A stretch of 64,000 nt of DNA from Gnetum montanum (Eukaryota > Streptophyta > Gnetopsida > Gnetales > Gnetaceae). Every line of letters begins with the position of its first letter. Positions within the stretch are counted from its first letter, which is position 1. The DNA is taken from the NCBI GenBank assembly GCA_015680685.1, contig MNCI01026460.1:55037-119036 (forward strand), given 5' to 3'. The notes beneath the pieces are model-generated. The model saw only the letters and a program-made list of their open reading frames with translations. It searched no databases and was not told the origin of the DNA. Both the position numbers and the translations under genes were made by a program. This document shows, in pieces, positions 23,182-35,903 of the stretch.

Positions 23182-25400
23182 TACCCCCATGACTAAATGA
23201 AAACTCATCTTCAAGTGAACAAAAGGAGGAACAAGTCCCTTACAAAATATTAGGAAGATATGGGATTATTGACTGATGCTAACTATTGACTAACACTAAC
23301 TATTGATTGATTCTAAGTGCCACAATACAAAATTTTATTCTAGTGGATGCATACAAAATGACAAAGTAACAAAAAGATTGGATAGATATTGAAGATTATA
23401 AAATTTATAGAGATCTTCAAAAATTTGTTGAAGATGATTCTTCTTGTTGCCACTAGCGATGGCAGACTTACAACCTTAATTTTATGTTGATGCTTCTCTA
23501 GTTATGTAGAACATTCTTGAAGAATAAAATGAAATTTCATCTCATCATCCCATGGATCTAACAAACATGCGAAGTTTAAGTTGTTGTCTTGGATGTGTTA
23601 GGATTTTTCCATGGTCATATCCTCTGATGTCATACTCTTAGCTTCGTTTTTGTACTTGGTAAAAGATCAGGTGTTTCTTTTAGCATCACCTACAATCACC
23701 AAAGGATCAACATTAGTCTTGGTAAATGTTTCCTTAATAATCAACCCTTTTCGAATCCCTTAGTTTTAGTTTAAGCATAAGGTAATGACAACTTACTATG
23801 CCCAAGGCTATGAGGTAACTAAAATCATCAAGTCATTTACATTATTTTGATCAATTACTATTAGTTACAACAATGTTTAAAAATAGGATGTTGGAAAATT
23901 TTCAAAAATTTCAAAGTAAGCATCCCTAGCTCCCATGACTAATAAGCATAACTTTGGAAGCACACAAGTTTTCGAACAATTAAAACGAAAGGTTTGATTC
24001 TAAAGATCGCCAAGAAATATTGAACTTGAAGGATATTTTAACAAAAGAGTAGGAAAAACTAAAAAAATAATTGAAAGGGATGAAAAGTAGTTCCAAAATT
24101 ATGCATAAATTCAGAAAAACTATCATGAATGTTTTGGAAGATGTGAAGGTTAGTTCAAAGCCATGATCAACAAAAGTTATGTAAGTGGGTCCCTCCCAAA
24201 GTAGGCTCTTACCATAATGCCCTTGCATAACCACTTTTATGGATGTCCATGGGCACCCTAGAAGTTAAATGTAGATCATGTCTTTGTTCCAAATAGCACA
24301 CAACTACGGTGGCTAGGATCTTGCACTATACTACACAAAACCAAAAGGCCCATAGTAACATGCAATGGTGAGGTGAATAATGAGATGAGAAGGGATTACA
24401 GAGATCAGGATGTAAGGTACTTGACCATGTCCACAATAGGTTCTAATGATTAGCATACCTATCCATCCAAGTGTAGACAAAGTCCATACCATGAACAGTG
24501 ACCTCACATTGATGTGTTCCATCTTGCCAACCACCATGATTCCACAACCACCTTAAAGAACAATCATCACTCCAAAAAGAGAAGAAAAAAGAAGAAGGAA
24601 GGAAGGTCCTTAGTTAGAAAGATGCCTTCAAGCATGGGTAACATGTCTTTCTAGCCCAATAACTAGTGCTTGTAGCCCATTATTGTATCTAAGGGGTATG
24701 CTTTGAATTCCCATTGTTATTTTTTTTATCTCTCTTTTTTTTTGTTTTATTTGACATTTTGTTTATGTTTTTTTGTTGTTTTTTTCTTTTGGATTTCTTC
24801 TAAAATGGAAATCACACCATGCAAAGACCTAGCTTTTTATTTATTAGTCAATGAAGGAGTGATGATATGTTCCTCAAGGACTCATAAACCACACAAATGA
24901 AGTTAAGAAGAGAACCCAATAAGTTCCCTTGAGGTCACATCCTTTGTCATTCCCACTTGGTCATTCCCTCTTTCCTCAAGGTATAATGATCATTGATGAA
25001 TTTTAGTTTCATAAAAAAAGAACCAATTTTTTTCCATGATAAAGACCTTTTATTCAGAGGACTGGAGGGATGGATGAGGTGGTCTCGCTACTTTACACAA
25101 TTACTTACCCAATCATCTTGATAGCATAGCACAAAAACACAACACATAGCATTGACTTCTGCATCATCACTTGGCGATATTATTAACAAAAACATAAAAT
25201 ACATTAATAAAACATAAAGAGAATGACTTAAGAAAAGAGAAAAATATAAAGAAAAGAAAAATATTAAGAAATGAAAAATATATGAAGAATCAAAAAATTT
25301 TGGAAGAAATAGGAAAATGATAAAAAATTGTAAAACAAAAAAAAGTGAAAAATAATTATTAGTTCTTGAACCAAGATGGAGCATCTCCTCTACAACTAAT
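23182..25400 (-). other. 3' region of element C
   Basis: Decayed sequence homologous in parts to the 3' regions of A, B, D and G (for example near 24180-24230 and 24620-24700). No continuous frame. A T-rich tract lies near 24720-24790 and an A-rich tract near 25230-25350 on the plus strand. The last integrase residues precede this region on the element strand. Confidence 0.55.
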
Positions 25401-25415
25401 CTTATGGCCTCACAT

Positions 25416-28159
25416 TTAGGAGATGGACAACACAATCCCTTGGTTATACACCACTGGTTTTCCATCTATCACTATTACTAATTTAATTAATTGTAAGGTA
25501 GCACATCTAACATTGGTGATAGTCTTGTCTGGATCATTCAGAGATGTATCTTCATCTGGACTTAAAGATATTTCTATTTTGGGGGATCCATATGTATTTG
25601 CTTCTTCTTTTTGATTTTCTGTTTTAATTCCCAAGTCTCTATGTTTAATATTCTTTTTTGGTGTATAATCAGTGTAAGATATCTATGTCTAAGTCCTTTG
25701 TTTGGTCCATTTTCTTAAGTCTAGAACTAATAAGAAGATCAATTACCTCCATGCATCTTTGAAACAATTTTATATTCTCGTTTTCAAGCCCCTGGGTGTC
25801 TTCTAGTTTAGTGGCTACTACGTAGATTGGTTTTTGCTCACACACTTATTCCTTAGCTTTGTTGTGGGTTATGTTAATATTTTGAATTTCCAGTCCACAA
25901 CTACAGCCTTTACTATTAGTAATGCATGGATTTTCTTGTCTCTCCACAATGATAAGTTCATTTTTTATGTCTTGTGTTGGAGTGGTAATGGTTGTTGGCT
26001 TTTTTGTATGATTAAGAGACATCATTCTAGCAAGGAAGGCTGCTGCATTAGATTGGCCTTGTGCTAGTTTTGATGAGTTAGCAAGTCCACGAGTGTTGTG
26101 CTTACACATGGGAACAATCCTAAAAAAATGGAATTTTCAAGATTGTAGTGGAGATCTAATAGCATTATCATTTCTATGTATGTTCACAGCACAAGTGGCA
26201 TTCTTTCATTGATGTTGTGGTGTTGAACCTTCCTATGTTGCTGGTTGTGACATGTGTTGGAGGTAAGTATGAGAATATTGAGGCTATGATGGATGTTGAG
26301 AGGTGGTGATCCTTTAGAAGATATTGTAGGTTGATGATATTCAAGAGAGTGATAGTAGTGATTCGAGGTAGAGGATGTGGAACTAGTCGAGGAAATAGGT
26401 TGTTGAACATAATATCCATATGGGTTCAACTAACAATAAGGGTAGTGTTGATTTGATGATGGCCTCCCCCACAACTGTGGATTTTTCCACTGCGGTTGAT
26501 AGTAGTTTTGAGGTTGACAAGAAGTCCTACTAGGATAGTACAATTGGTTGTAGGACTATCTATAATTACCTTGTAAGGTAATTTCCTAGGCATTTGCTTT
26601 TGTACGAACTTGGAATTCAATGCAAAATCCCAATACTCATGTAGATGTAACATAACTGAGCAATAGCCCTTTAGATGATCATATAGATAGATGTCACATC
26701 CATCATCTTCTTTTGTGGGTAAGTATATAGCCTCTTCTTCTACAACCATTTTCCTTTCTTATCAATAAGTGTTCCTACCAGTTTCTTGGTTCTTTTTCAT
26801 CTTCTTATTTTGATCACTTGATTCTTTTTGTGTTACTCTCTCTTCTATGGTTTTTATGTAAGTTGTAACTTTGTCATTCATCAACTCCCACATCTTATCT
26901 AGCCTTGCTTCAAGCTCATAGATAGAATTTTGTATTAACAAGGTTTTTTTGTGAAATCACCTCATCGAGAGTTGCTTCTTTTTCCTTATCATAGATATGG
27001 ATCCTTTTCTTTTGAAGAGTTGGATCCAAATTATTTTCCTCTACATTCTCTCATTTACATAGCTCTCCTTCTTCTTTTGTCACCCACTTGATTAGCCTTT
27101 GTATCTGATGGACTTTTAGTTCATATAACTAACCTTGGACATAAATCCCAAGGGTCTCCCTCATTTCATTACAAGGCCCATCTATAATGTGGAAAATTTG
27201 CTCTTTTTAAGAGAAATCATGGCCAAGACATCTATGTAGTAGGAAATAGTATCTATTCAAGGCCACATCCAAGGGTTCATGATTTTCTTTCTTCCACCCT
27301 TGGATTTGTTTTCTTAGGTTGGACACTCTCACATAGGTTTCGTATTTTTCATTGAAAAGTTATAGCATTGTGGACCACTGGTGGATAAAAATTGGTTCTA
27401 ATGATTGATACCAACTTTTAGCTTTTTCTATTCGTATAGAAAAGAGCTTAATCTTTGTCACTTATTTTTGATATTTTGCAAGGCACAAGCACCATGAAAG
27501 GCCTGTAAGTAATGTTTTAGATTAGAATTATAGCCTCCCCTAAATTTAGGAATGTTTTTCATGTCAAGCCATTTGATGTAGCCATCCCTTTGATACCTTT
27601 GGGGTATTTGAACAGCCTCCCTAATTTTTTTCAAGTCCTTAGTAGTCAACAAGGGTTCATTCATACCAGACATATCATGGTGATAATCTATCTTTTTATT
27701 CGTTTGACTGTGATGATCTTGACTATGCTCATTTTGGTGTCTTTGATTTTGCCCTTGGGTTCGATTTCTATCTTTATCTTTATCCCATAGTGGAGCTCCA
27801 TTTCTATACCTACATTCATCTTTGTCAGAACTAGACATTGAAGAGGAAGAGGAAGATGAGGAACAGTGAGAATCACCATGGCTCCTATAGTTCTTCCCAT
27901 GGTCCCATGATTTATCTTGTCTAGGTTTAGATGAGGTCCTAGGCCTTGAGGTCCTCCTTGATCTAAGACTTACTCCATCTCCTATAGGATTGTATGCCTT
28001 AGGTGAACCTAGTCCTTAAGTGTAGTAAGGGTCTAAATGAGCATCAGGAATTCCTGCTTGAGGTTGTTCACTCCAATTTTCTTTAGTATAGATCCTATCA
28101 TTTCTCTTATGAGTGCTTTCATCATGTGATGTAGTCTTGGTCCTATGTGCAGGAGACAT
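25416..28159 (-). pseudogene. Element C gag
   Basis: ATG at 28159 opens MSPAHRTKTTSH. A Ser-rich, Asp/Arg-rich segment follows (27458-27900, with SSSDKDECRYR). The gag core has MKNIPKFRGGYNSNLKHYLQAFHGACA, matching D's IPRFEGGYNAN...LQAFHDACA. The later block CDIYLYDHLKGYC replaces CKICQYDHYKGCC and has lost one Cys. The MNPYGYYVQQP tail is at 26184-26429, and a short unplaced frame follows at 25416-25634. Many stops are present. Confidence 0.7.
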
Positions 28160-28271
28160 GTTTTTATCATGTGTGACTTAAAATAAAATATTAATATTTT
28201 CTAAAAGATAAATCGTTGATACTTTTATAGTGATCATGTATAATATAACTAATCTAGATAACTAGTACCAT

Positions 28272-28288
28272 CCCTAGCAATAATGCCA
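28272..28288 (-). promoter_or_regulatory. Primer binding site of element C
   Basis: Element-strand TGGCATTATTGCTAGGG is a decayed version of the tRNA-Asp-type site seen in B and D, directly after the LTR. Confidence 0.6.
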
Positions 28289-28289
28289 A

Positions 28290-29118
28290 TGATGGGTACC
28301 CCCTATGCCCAACCATACGAATCACAAGTGTTCATGCATGATCCAGTTGAATTCTATGAATGGAACTAGTTGTAGCATCTAGATCATTACGCCTTGATCA
28401 CAGTTCAGTATCTTCCCACTTGGATTACTGGTAGCTTTGTCATGTATGGTTTATTCCAAAGTGAGGCATATGATTCTTGATGTTGTTTCAGCCTTATGCT
28501 ACTCCTGATGATAATAAAGAAATCAATTATTTAAACTAATTAACAATAGAAAGTAAATTCTAAACTGGCCTACATGCAATGAATTTCCATTCCCAACTTG
28601 TTGTACACACCCTAAATCCACATATCCAATACTGGGATTACCAAGTGCTATGCTACTAGGTAAACCAAGCAATAATGTTGTTGGGATTACCAAGCAAATA
28701 TGTGTTTATGCATAAAATTAGTCGCACTCATTCCACCAATTCATTAATATGCATGGAAACATGAATATTAACTAAGTACATGAAAATCAAATTGCATGGA
28801 AAGTAATCTAATCTAGGTCAAAGTGCTACAATGAATAAGAATCAATCTCGATCTTATTGTCGTTCATGGAATGTGTTCAGGTACATTGCCACTCAAATAA
28901 GATGTCATAGAACTGACTCAGATCCACACTATGGGCACTTGCTGACTATTCTCTAAGACTAAAAAGGCTTCTTTTTAAACTATGTGCACAAGCACTATAT
29001 TTATAGGTCAGCATACATGCCACAATATCAAATATTCAACATCACTTCTTGGGACCCAATATCAGGTATCCAATATCAGGGCTTTCATATCTGATATCCA
29101 ATATTGGAGCTAGAAAAA
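28290..29118 (-). repeat. 5' LTR of element C
   Basis: About 829 bp starting TGATGGG. The stem-loop is at 28851-28903 with arms atcttatt/aataagat. A TATA-like tatttatagg lies near 28998-29007 (element strand cctataaata). The right edge lacks the terminal ttcatca and joins Copia integrase. Confidence 0.75.
28851..28903 (-). promoter_or_regulatory. R-region stem-loop, C type
   Basis: Perfect 8-bp arms atcttatt (28851-28858) and aataagat (28896-28903). A base has been lost from each arm relative to the 9-bp arms in A, B and D. Confidence 0.55.
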
Positions 29119-30239
29119 ATATCGACACTAACTATTTGTCGAACCATTTGCATATGTGAGGTGTGTCATTTAAAGCTACAATTGGAATATAATTGATAAT
29201 GTAAACTGCATAATAAACTAATTATATCCAAAAATATTTGGGTACTTGTATGTTATGCATCATGCATCTCATCATTTCTACAACCATGTGATTTTTTTTT
29301 TTTTTTGCAACACTAATTTTTTGTATTCCAAAATTATTACAAAACTAATTAAACTCATAAGATTCATATTCACCTTCACCATTGGATCTTAAGATGGTAA
29401 TTTTTTGGCTCTTTTCATTTTCAACCAAATTCTTAAAATGTTTAAACTTTTGAAGCACCTAGGATTTTGTGATCAACTCATGGATCTAACTTATACAAGT
29501 AAAGTCATCAATGAACATCACAAAGTACTGCTCATTCCCCCTTGCTTGAGGGATGAATGGATCGAAAATATGTGAATGAATTAGATCTAATGGTTATGTT
29601 GTCTTTTGGAAACTTTGTTTTGCAAATGATAAATAATGCATCTTTCCCATTGTATAGTTTTCGCAGTTCACATCCTTTACTAAGGCATCAAATTTGGGAA
29701 TCGAGGGATAAAATTGGTGCAACTTTTTAAAAACATTTACATTTTCATGTCCATGTTTTAAATGCTAGTGTATTAACTAATCCTAGTTTTTTGAAGCAAA
29801 TGGTTTTTCAATGTGGCTATCAACCAATTTGAATACTTCCATATTTGGAATCCCAAATGCAAGATTTTTGACTTTTACTATTTATAGAAAAGTATAGTTC
29901 ACTCTATCAATTTTTAGTGAATTCCACCATTTAGCCATATTACACCAATTTATAAACAAATATCAATGTCATGGAAAACTCAAGAAGTAACATATGTCTT
30001 TTAACAAGAGATTATCAATTTTAATATCCCTAGTATAAACAATACATATTACAAATCTCTCATCAATCTTAACGAAGTGCACAAAGTGCAATTTTTTTAT
30101 TTCTTAGAATTAAATACCAAGGACTTATTCCTAGTGTAGTGGTCATAGGCACTAGAATTAATATCAATTGAACCATCATCATCAATGTTAATGAAACTTG
30201 ATATGTCAGGTAGTTGAGTTGTGAGAATATGATAAAGCA
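29119..30239 (-). pseudogene. Copia integrase core, decayed
   Basis: On the minus strand from about 29700 downwards: LDLIHSHIFDP, YFVMFIDDFTCISW, an LRSNGEGEYES block (SDxGGEY region) and later HNIQVPKYFW with YIINYIPIVAL, in the normal order of Copia integrase. The sequence ends near TPHICKWFDK. About 40 residues before the GYS block found at 7033 are missing. An upstream segment (30150-30230) encodes a DDDGSIDINSSA-like part, as in Copia protease/integrase linkers (DSGA...W.IDSGAT is common there). Confidence 0.7.
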
Positions 30240-31213
30240 TCATTTTGTCAAGTGTATCAATTGGCTAAGATATTGTAGATGCTATATTGCAAATGTGACG
30301 TCGCATCTACATTGTAGCATCCCTGTCAATGCATCTCAATTGGTTACTACATCGTAGATGCTATATCACAGATATTATAACTTAGCTATGTTGATGCATC
30401 CTCCTCAACGTAGCCAAATGCATTAACACATCCTTGTTAACACAATGCTTATATTTGCCTATAAATATGTGAGCACCCACCACGTATTGGGTACCATTTG
30501 GTCAATAGTATAACTAAACTCTTGTAGTTTTATTTTGCACTTTTTGTAAACAATCAATGAGTGCTCATAACGTGGATTTGAGTCAATTATAAAATGTCTT
30601 ATTCAAGTGGAATTGTACTTGGACACATTCCATAAATGGCAATAAGTTCAAGATTGACCATATTCATTACGGCACTTTGACTTAGAATAGATTTACTTTT
30701 AATGCTATTTACTTATTATGTACTTAGTTAATATTTACATTTACATGCACATTAATTAATCAATGGAATGAGCACGACCAATTTCAAGTGTAAACACATA
30801 TTTACTTGGTAATCCCAACAACGTTATTGCTTGGTTTGCCCAGTAGCATAACACTTGGTAATCCCAATAGTGAGTACATGAGTTCAAGACATGTAGAAAA
30901 AGTTACAAACAGACACCTATCACCTTTAGGATAGTTTTATATTTAATTTTATTATTAACTAGATTAAATAATCAACTTCTATGTTATTATTCAATTAGTT
31001 TAAAACACTAACAACATCAATAGTCATATGCCTCACTTTAGACTAAATCATACATGATAAAGCTACCACTAGTCCAAGTGGGAAGACAATGGCCTATGAT
31101 CGATGCTTAACAATCTAGATACCACACTAGTTCCATCCATGGAATTTGATCAAATTGCACATGAACACTTGTGATTCATATGGTTGGGCATAGGGGATAC
31201 ACATTGCTCATCA
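30240..31213 (+). repeat. Solo Gypsy LTR (C type) inside the Copia element
   Basis: Plus orientation. Ends ...ggatacacattgctcatca at 31213. It contains TATA-like cctataaatatg near 30459-30470, the C-type stem-loop (tcttatt at about 30598-30604 and aataag at 30641-30646), and 'accaagt/cttggtaatccc' blocks shared with other LTRs. It is flanked on both sides by Copia sequence, not by Gypsy internal sequence, so it is a solo LTR. The left edge is uncertain by some tens of bases. U3 holds an imperfect tandem pair (ttggctaagatattgtagatgctatat and ttggttactacatcgtagatgctatat, shown in part). Confidence 0.65.
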
Positions 31214-31224
31214 AAAGTTATTAG

Positions 31225-31488
31225 TCACAGATGGATTAAAGTCAAGAATGTGGGATTGGAATCAAAATCATCACTTACAACATTAGCAATACTAGCATTT
31301 TGATTTTGGTAAGACTTACCCTTATTATTTTTATTATAATTTTCTGCAGGCTCTTTTATCTTTTTCATCTTCTTAGCATAGTTCTTGAGCAAACTTTTTA
31401 GCTTGTTAGTCATGGTCATAACCTTCATGTTATCAACACAATAATTTGTATCATGATTCCCCTCCCTCTTATAAATACTCAGTTTCAA
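31225..31488 (-). pseudogene. Copia gag, zinc-knuckle part
   Basis: The frame carries GNHDTNYC (the H-x4-C half of a zinc knuckle), then a Lys-rich stretch and NNKGKSYQNQNASIANV, as in Copia gag ends. The first half of the knuckle is lost at the junction with the caulimovirid at about 31470-31490. Confidence 0.6.
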
Positions 31489-32890
31489 AAGTAAAATTGG
31501 CTAAGAATAGTGACCATCTTATTAACCTTGTATGTACAACTTTGTTCAAATTCTTAACTTGGAGATATTTATCAAAATGTTTAAGATCATTGCACATAAT
31601 AAATTTCTTTTCCTGCAAGAAAAGTCTAAATTTTTTAATTTCTTTAACAATGGCTAAGAGTTCTTTGTGTGTGCTATGATAATTCATTTGATTTGGAGAA
31701 AATTTACCGGAACTATAACAACAAAGGTAAATAACACCATCTTTATCTTCTTCAAAGATAGCTCCCCAAAATGCATCAAACACGTCTGTTTCTACAATTA
31801 AAGTACCATCTATCAGTAATCTTAGTTGGGGTAAATTCTTGAAGTGTTCTTTTATTTTCTTGACTGTATCAATATGCTAACTAGACCAAGTTGTGGATTT
31901 GGAGCTTAATTGTTCATTTAGAAGTTTACGATCTTTGGTCAAGTATTTATAAAATACAAAAATGTAGTTAATATAGCTTAAAAATCGTTGTAATTGTTTT
32001 TTGTCTTTAAGCTCATCTAGAAATTTAGATATTGCTTCTAAGACATGTGTTTGTAAGTTGACTTTTCCATGAGAGATTTCTAAACCAAGAAATTAAATAC
32101 TTTCTTGAGCCAATTTCATTTTTGTTAGTGAAAGCACTAATCCATTTTGATCAACTATTTCATAGAATTTCTCTAGATGTTCTAAATGTTGTTTAGCGTC
32201 TTTACTCATAACGAGAATATCATCTATATATACAATAATAAAGGGATAAGAGGAAAAGATTTTATCCATATCCTATTAAAAGATAGGAGGAGCAGTTTTA
32301 ATCCCAAAAGGTAAAACTATCCATTCATAAAGGCCTCCTGGTATTATAAATGTTGTTTTCTAGTGATCTTCTGGATACACTTGGATCTGCCAAAAGCCTG
32401 ATTTTAAGTCAAATTTAAAATATATGTGTGTATTTAGCAACTTTTGGAACAAATCATCTTTACTAGGAATGGGGTGTTGAATAGGCTTAATTAACTCATT
32501 TAAGGCTTTATAATTAACAATTACATGCCTTTTTCCCTAAGCTGTTCTATTCTTTTGTTGACATAAAATGCCGAACAAGAGAACATACTTGTGCTTTCTT
32601 GAATCAAATCTTTTTCTAATAATTGTTTTATCTCTTGTTCACATTTCTTTCTTAACTCGGGTGACATTCCAATATGATGGGCTTTGGCTTTTATCTTCAC
32701 ATTTTCTTAAATGTATGTATGGCACTAGTGTTGCTTTTTCCATCTAAAGGCTATAGGATCATCAAAAGCTATGGTTAACAATTTTTCTTTTATTTTTTCA
32801 ACTTCTTTTCCCTAAGTTTGAATTTGATTAACTATCCATTGGGTTTTTTCTATTTTTGGTTAATTTATTCTTTCAAACCTATTTGTATTT
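31489..32890 (-). pseudogene. Caulimovirid reverse transcriptase and RNase H, broken
   Basis: RT in broken frames. The catalytic box reads VYIDDILV at about 32215-32235, followed by LGLEISHGK. RNase H at 31489-31783 shows KFSPNQMNYHSTHKELLAI and HTRLIRWSLFLANF. It stops short of its usual end, where the sequence passes into Copia gag. Caulimovirid enzymes of this type convert pregenomic RNA to DNA; here stops rule out a product. Confidence 0.75.
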
Positions 32891-32913
32891 GTACTTAATC
32901 TTGTAAAGTGACA

Positions 32914-33570
32914 CTATCCTAAAACTATCTTATCAAATGCTATTGTGTAAGGTTTTAAACATGATAAGTTATCTATTCCTATTAACAAGTCATAAGCTAG
33001 TAAATCTAATTGATATATTTTAAAGAAAACTAAATGTTTATTTGGGAATTGGATAGGGATTTTTACTTCATGACCTATGGATTTGTTTTGTATATTAAAA
33101 GATACATAAGTAGTATGTCTGGGCTTCCATAGGAAAGAAGGAATTATTCCAAGTCTTCCTAAGGATATTTCAACTCCAATATCTCTAAGGAAATCTATAG
33201 GGTAAGGTTTCAATGATGGGAGTTTTATCATAAAAGTGCATATAGGAATATTTTCTTTTTCAATATGGTTTTTATTAATGTCATGCATTAACATTCCTAC
33301 TTTAGAAAATTCTTTCTCATATTTGTTTCTTTGATCACTTTCCTCTTCTAATTTTAATTGATTCATTTCTTGTGTTGCCCAATGGATAAAATTTTGTAAT
33401 TGTTGGATTTTATAAGTTCTCCACAAGGATCTAGATATCTCTTGAGGAGGTACTTGAAGAATCTCTATTCTACCTGAATCTTCTTCTTCTTCTAAAATTT
33501 TCTCTAAATCTTCTAATTCTTCTTCAAAAGAAGGCAAGGGTTGAGGGTCTTGGAAAAGGTATTGTTCTTT
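32914..33570 (-). pseudogene. Caulimovirid protease region, broken
   Basis: A 207-codon frame. The first half is acidic (EELEDLEKILEEEE). The second half holds the aspartic-protease region, with RDIGVEI where a D-T-G triad is usual, and IIPSFLWKP and YDLLIGIDNL blocks typical of the plant pararetroviral protease. The DIG change at the active site suggests loss of activity. Confidence 0.7.
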
Positions 33571-33598
33571 TAAATATTTTTTTTTGTAGCTTTAATTC

Positions 33599-35861
33599 TT
33601 ATTTTTTCTCAACTATTTGTTTTTCTAAGCTCATATATTTAGGAATATTTTGTAGCAATGTTGTTTTTAATTTACTTTTTAAAATACTAATTTGTTCCTT
33701 TAAACTAAGGTAGGTAGGGTCATTGTTTGGTGTAGGCAATGGTTGGGATTGTTTCTTTGTAGTTCTATGTGAGGATGAGGCAGATGAGGAGTGTCGATTC
33801 ATGTAGTTATAGTAAATAGCATCAGGTAGAGTCATCATTTGGTGTAGGTAATGGTTGGGATTGTTTCTTTGTAGTTCTGTGCTAGGACGAGGTAGATGAG
33901 GAGCATCAATTCATGTAGTTATAGTAAATAACATCATAATCATTTGAATCATGTGTCAAAAATTCAATGCACTCCCCTAGGTCAAAAGAAGGTGAGGAAG
34001 ACTCAGAAGAGTCGTCTCCATGTGGAGAAGGAGGATAAAAGAGAACAATGTTAGACAAAAATGGGACATTGTCATTAGAGAGACATTCATAAAATTGTTC
34101 AGATAAATTATGCTCTTATATAAAATTGACCTTTCAAGGGTATGAAATTTTGTTAGGACATTGGTTGAAGAAATGAGGACCATTACAAAGAAAGCATTTA
34201 ATTCGGTTCCATGGGAGTTTTTGGGTACATTTTTTAAATCTTTCGTGAAAGCGTTTTGAAGCATATGGAGGCGTATTGTATTTACATTTCCATTGATGTT
34301 GCCTAGGATGGAAAGGCTTTTTACAAGATGACCTATGTCTGCAACAAGATTGATTCTTTGTGTTTTTATATTTTTCTTTTGGGCATATTTCTAAACATAA
34401 ACTTTTTCCTAATTTTCTACTAAGGTCTCTAACTAAGTTTTGGGCTTCTTCATCATAATAGGCTTCTCTATTTACATCTATTATGAATCGTTGTATGGCC
34501 CCAAAACTCATTTTAGCTATATTAAGATTTTTTTTTCATTTCAAATAAGTACTTATTACATAATGGTTGAGGTGAACATCCAATTAAGTGTTCCTTGTCA
34601 CCTACTTCATGCGTAAGTTTACCGCAATAGTAAAGTTGTTCCATTTCACTTAAGAAAGGATGTCAGTCCTGAATCTTAAAGAATCTACCATGATAAACAT
34701 GATCTACATTGGCTTTACTACCGATAAATTCATTAATGATTATATTAATAAAGACAATCATGGAGAGTCTGTTAATTTCTTCTTAATTCATTGTGGACTG
34801 TGATTCCACCATCTTCGTAAGATTCCATGAAAGTTATAGGTTGCATTAAAGATAGCCAATTTAGATTCTTTCTTCTCTAAGTAGATTTGAACATGTAAAT
34901 AACTTTAGATGGCATCAATGGTGTCTTAACAACCTTTAAGGTCTTTGTTGTCCATTGAAAATGTTGGATGTTTATCACCTGATTTATAGACTTGGATTCC
35001 GATAAAGTCTATAGGAGTTTCCTGATATCCTATAGCTATTTTTCTCACTAATAATTCTTCCTCTGTATCTAATGAAGCTTTTGAAGTAATGCTAATAGTA
35101 GAAGGTTCAAAATCTGATTTTTTAGTATTTTCATTTGCATTGATTACTATTCCTTTTTCCTTCTTATCAGCTAAGGATTTTTGTTTTCTCCTATACCTTG
35201 TAGTGTGGGATCTACCTATTGGTGGAGTTGATCCAGTAAAAGGTATTTCTCTAGTATTAACCCATGTGCTTGCTCTTGTACCTTTAGAAACCCAAATTTA
35301 TTTAACACTATTTTCTATTCTACCTAAACTTTCTATATTTTTATTACTAGATTCTACTTTCTAATCTATAAGGAGATTCGTCCAATTTTGTAATTTAATA
35401 ATGTCCGTAGGTTCTTTTGTTCTTTTGATAAACTTCCTTTGGCAAATAAATTTCCCTATAGGTTCATTTTCTTTAAGAAGTGACTTATGTTCAGGTCCTA
35501 ATTTATCTTCGGGTGAAACTATCTTTTTGATTAAATTTTCTTGTTCTTCATCAGCTTTGTTGGCATTGATTTTTAAAAGAGCCTCACATTCTAAATAGTG
35601 ATAATGTTGATCTATTTTCTTTTCAACATTGCTATGTTTACATGATGGATCTGATGAAGATGTTTCTGGCTCAGATATTTCTTCTATTTTTTCTTTTCCT
35701 TCCTCTATTGAAGGTAGTTGAGGAATTTCACCTAAGATTTGTTCTACCAAGGTTTTTATTCCTAATTCTTTGAAAAGTTTTGCCATTGTTTTTTCCGATT
35801 TTTGTTTTTCAAGAATTTCTATTATTGATAATTCTTGTTGTTTTGGTTGTAGATATGGCAA
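33599..35861 (-). pseudogene. Caulimovirid coat-protein region, broken
   Basis: Pieces in order: an acidic segment at 35361-35861 (SSSDPSCKHSNVEKKIDQHYHYL), degenerate sequence at 34520-35360, then a basic segment at 34134-34511 with a zinc knuckle, KCFLCNGPHFFNQC. The knuckle has C-x2-C-x3-H-x4-C, one residue shorter than the usual CCHC. A Lys/Ser-rich linker at 33599-33838 leads to the protease. Duplicated sequence occurs at about 33720-33840 and 33835-33930 (ggtgtaggcaatggttggga). Stops and frameshifts throughout. Confidence 0.65.
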
Positions 35862-35903
35862 AGGTGGAAGTATGTTGGTAGAGGCTTTTGACTAAAAAGG
35901 ATC

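Larger units (their letters stand above)
22590..29118 (-). mobile_element. Ty3/Gypsy element C; gag only, pol deleted
   Basis: Minus strand. 5' LTR 28290-29118, primer site 28272-28288, gag about 25416-28159, an integrase-tail remnant near 25360-25460, the 3' region 23182-25360, and the 3' LTR 22590-23181. No protease, RT or RNase H signature appears between gag and the integrase tail. The 3' LTR lacks about its last 300 bp (compare 28290-28597) and abuts gag of A. The 5' LTR lacks its first few bases and abuts Copia integrase. Confidence 0.75.

Noticed and set aside
25088-25465. Hydrophobic minus-strand frame in element C as a membrane protein
   Set aside because: The Phe/Leu-rich stretch comes from an A/T-rich tract after the integrase tail, as at the same site in D and G.
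31469-33537. RT, RNase H and protease at 31.5-33.5 kb as part of a Gypsy element
   Set aside because: A tRNA-Met primer site, 30K movement-protein region, coat zinc knuckle and no integrase fit a caulimovirid; no LTR borders it.
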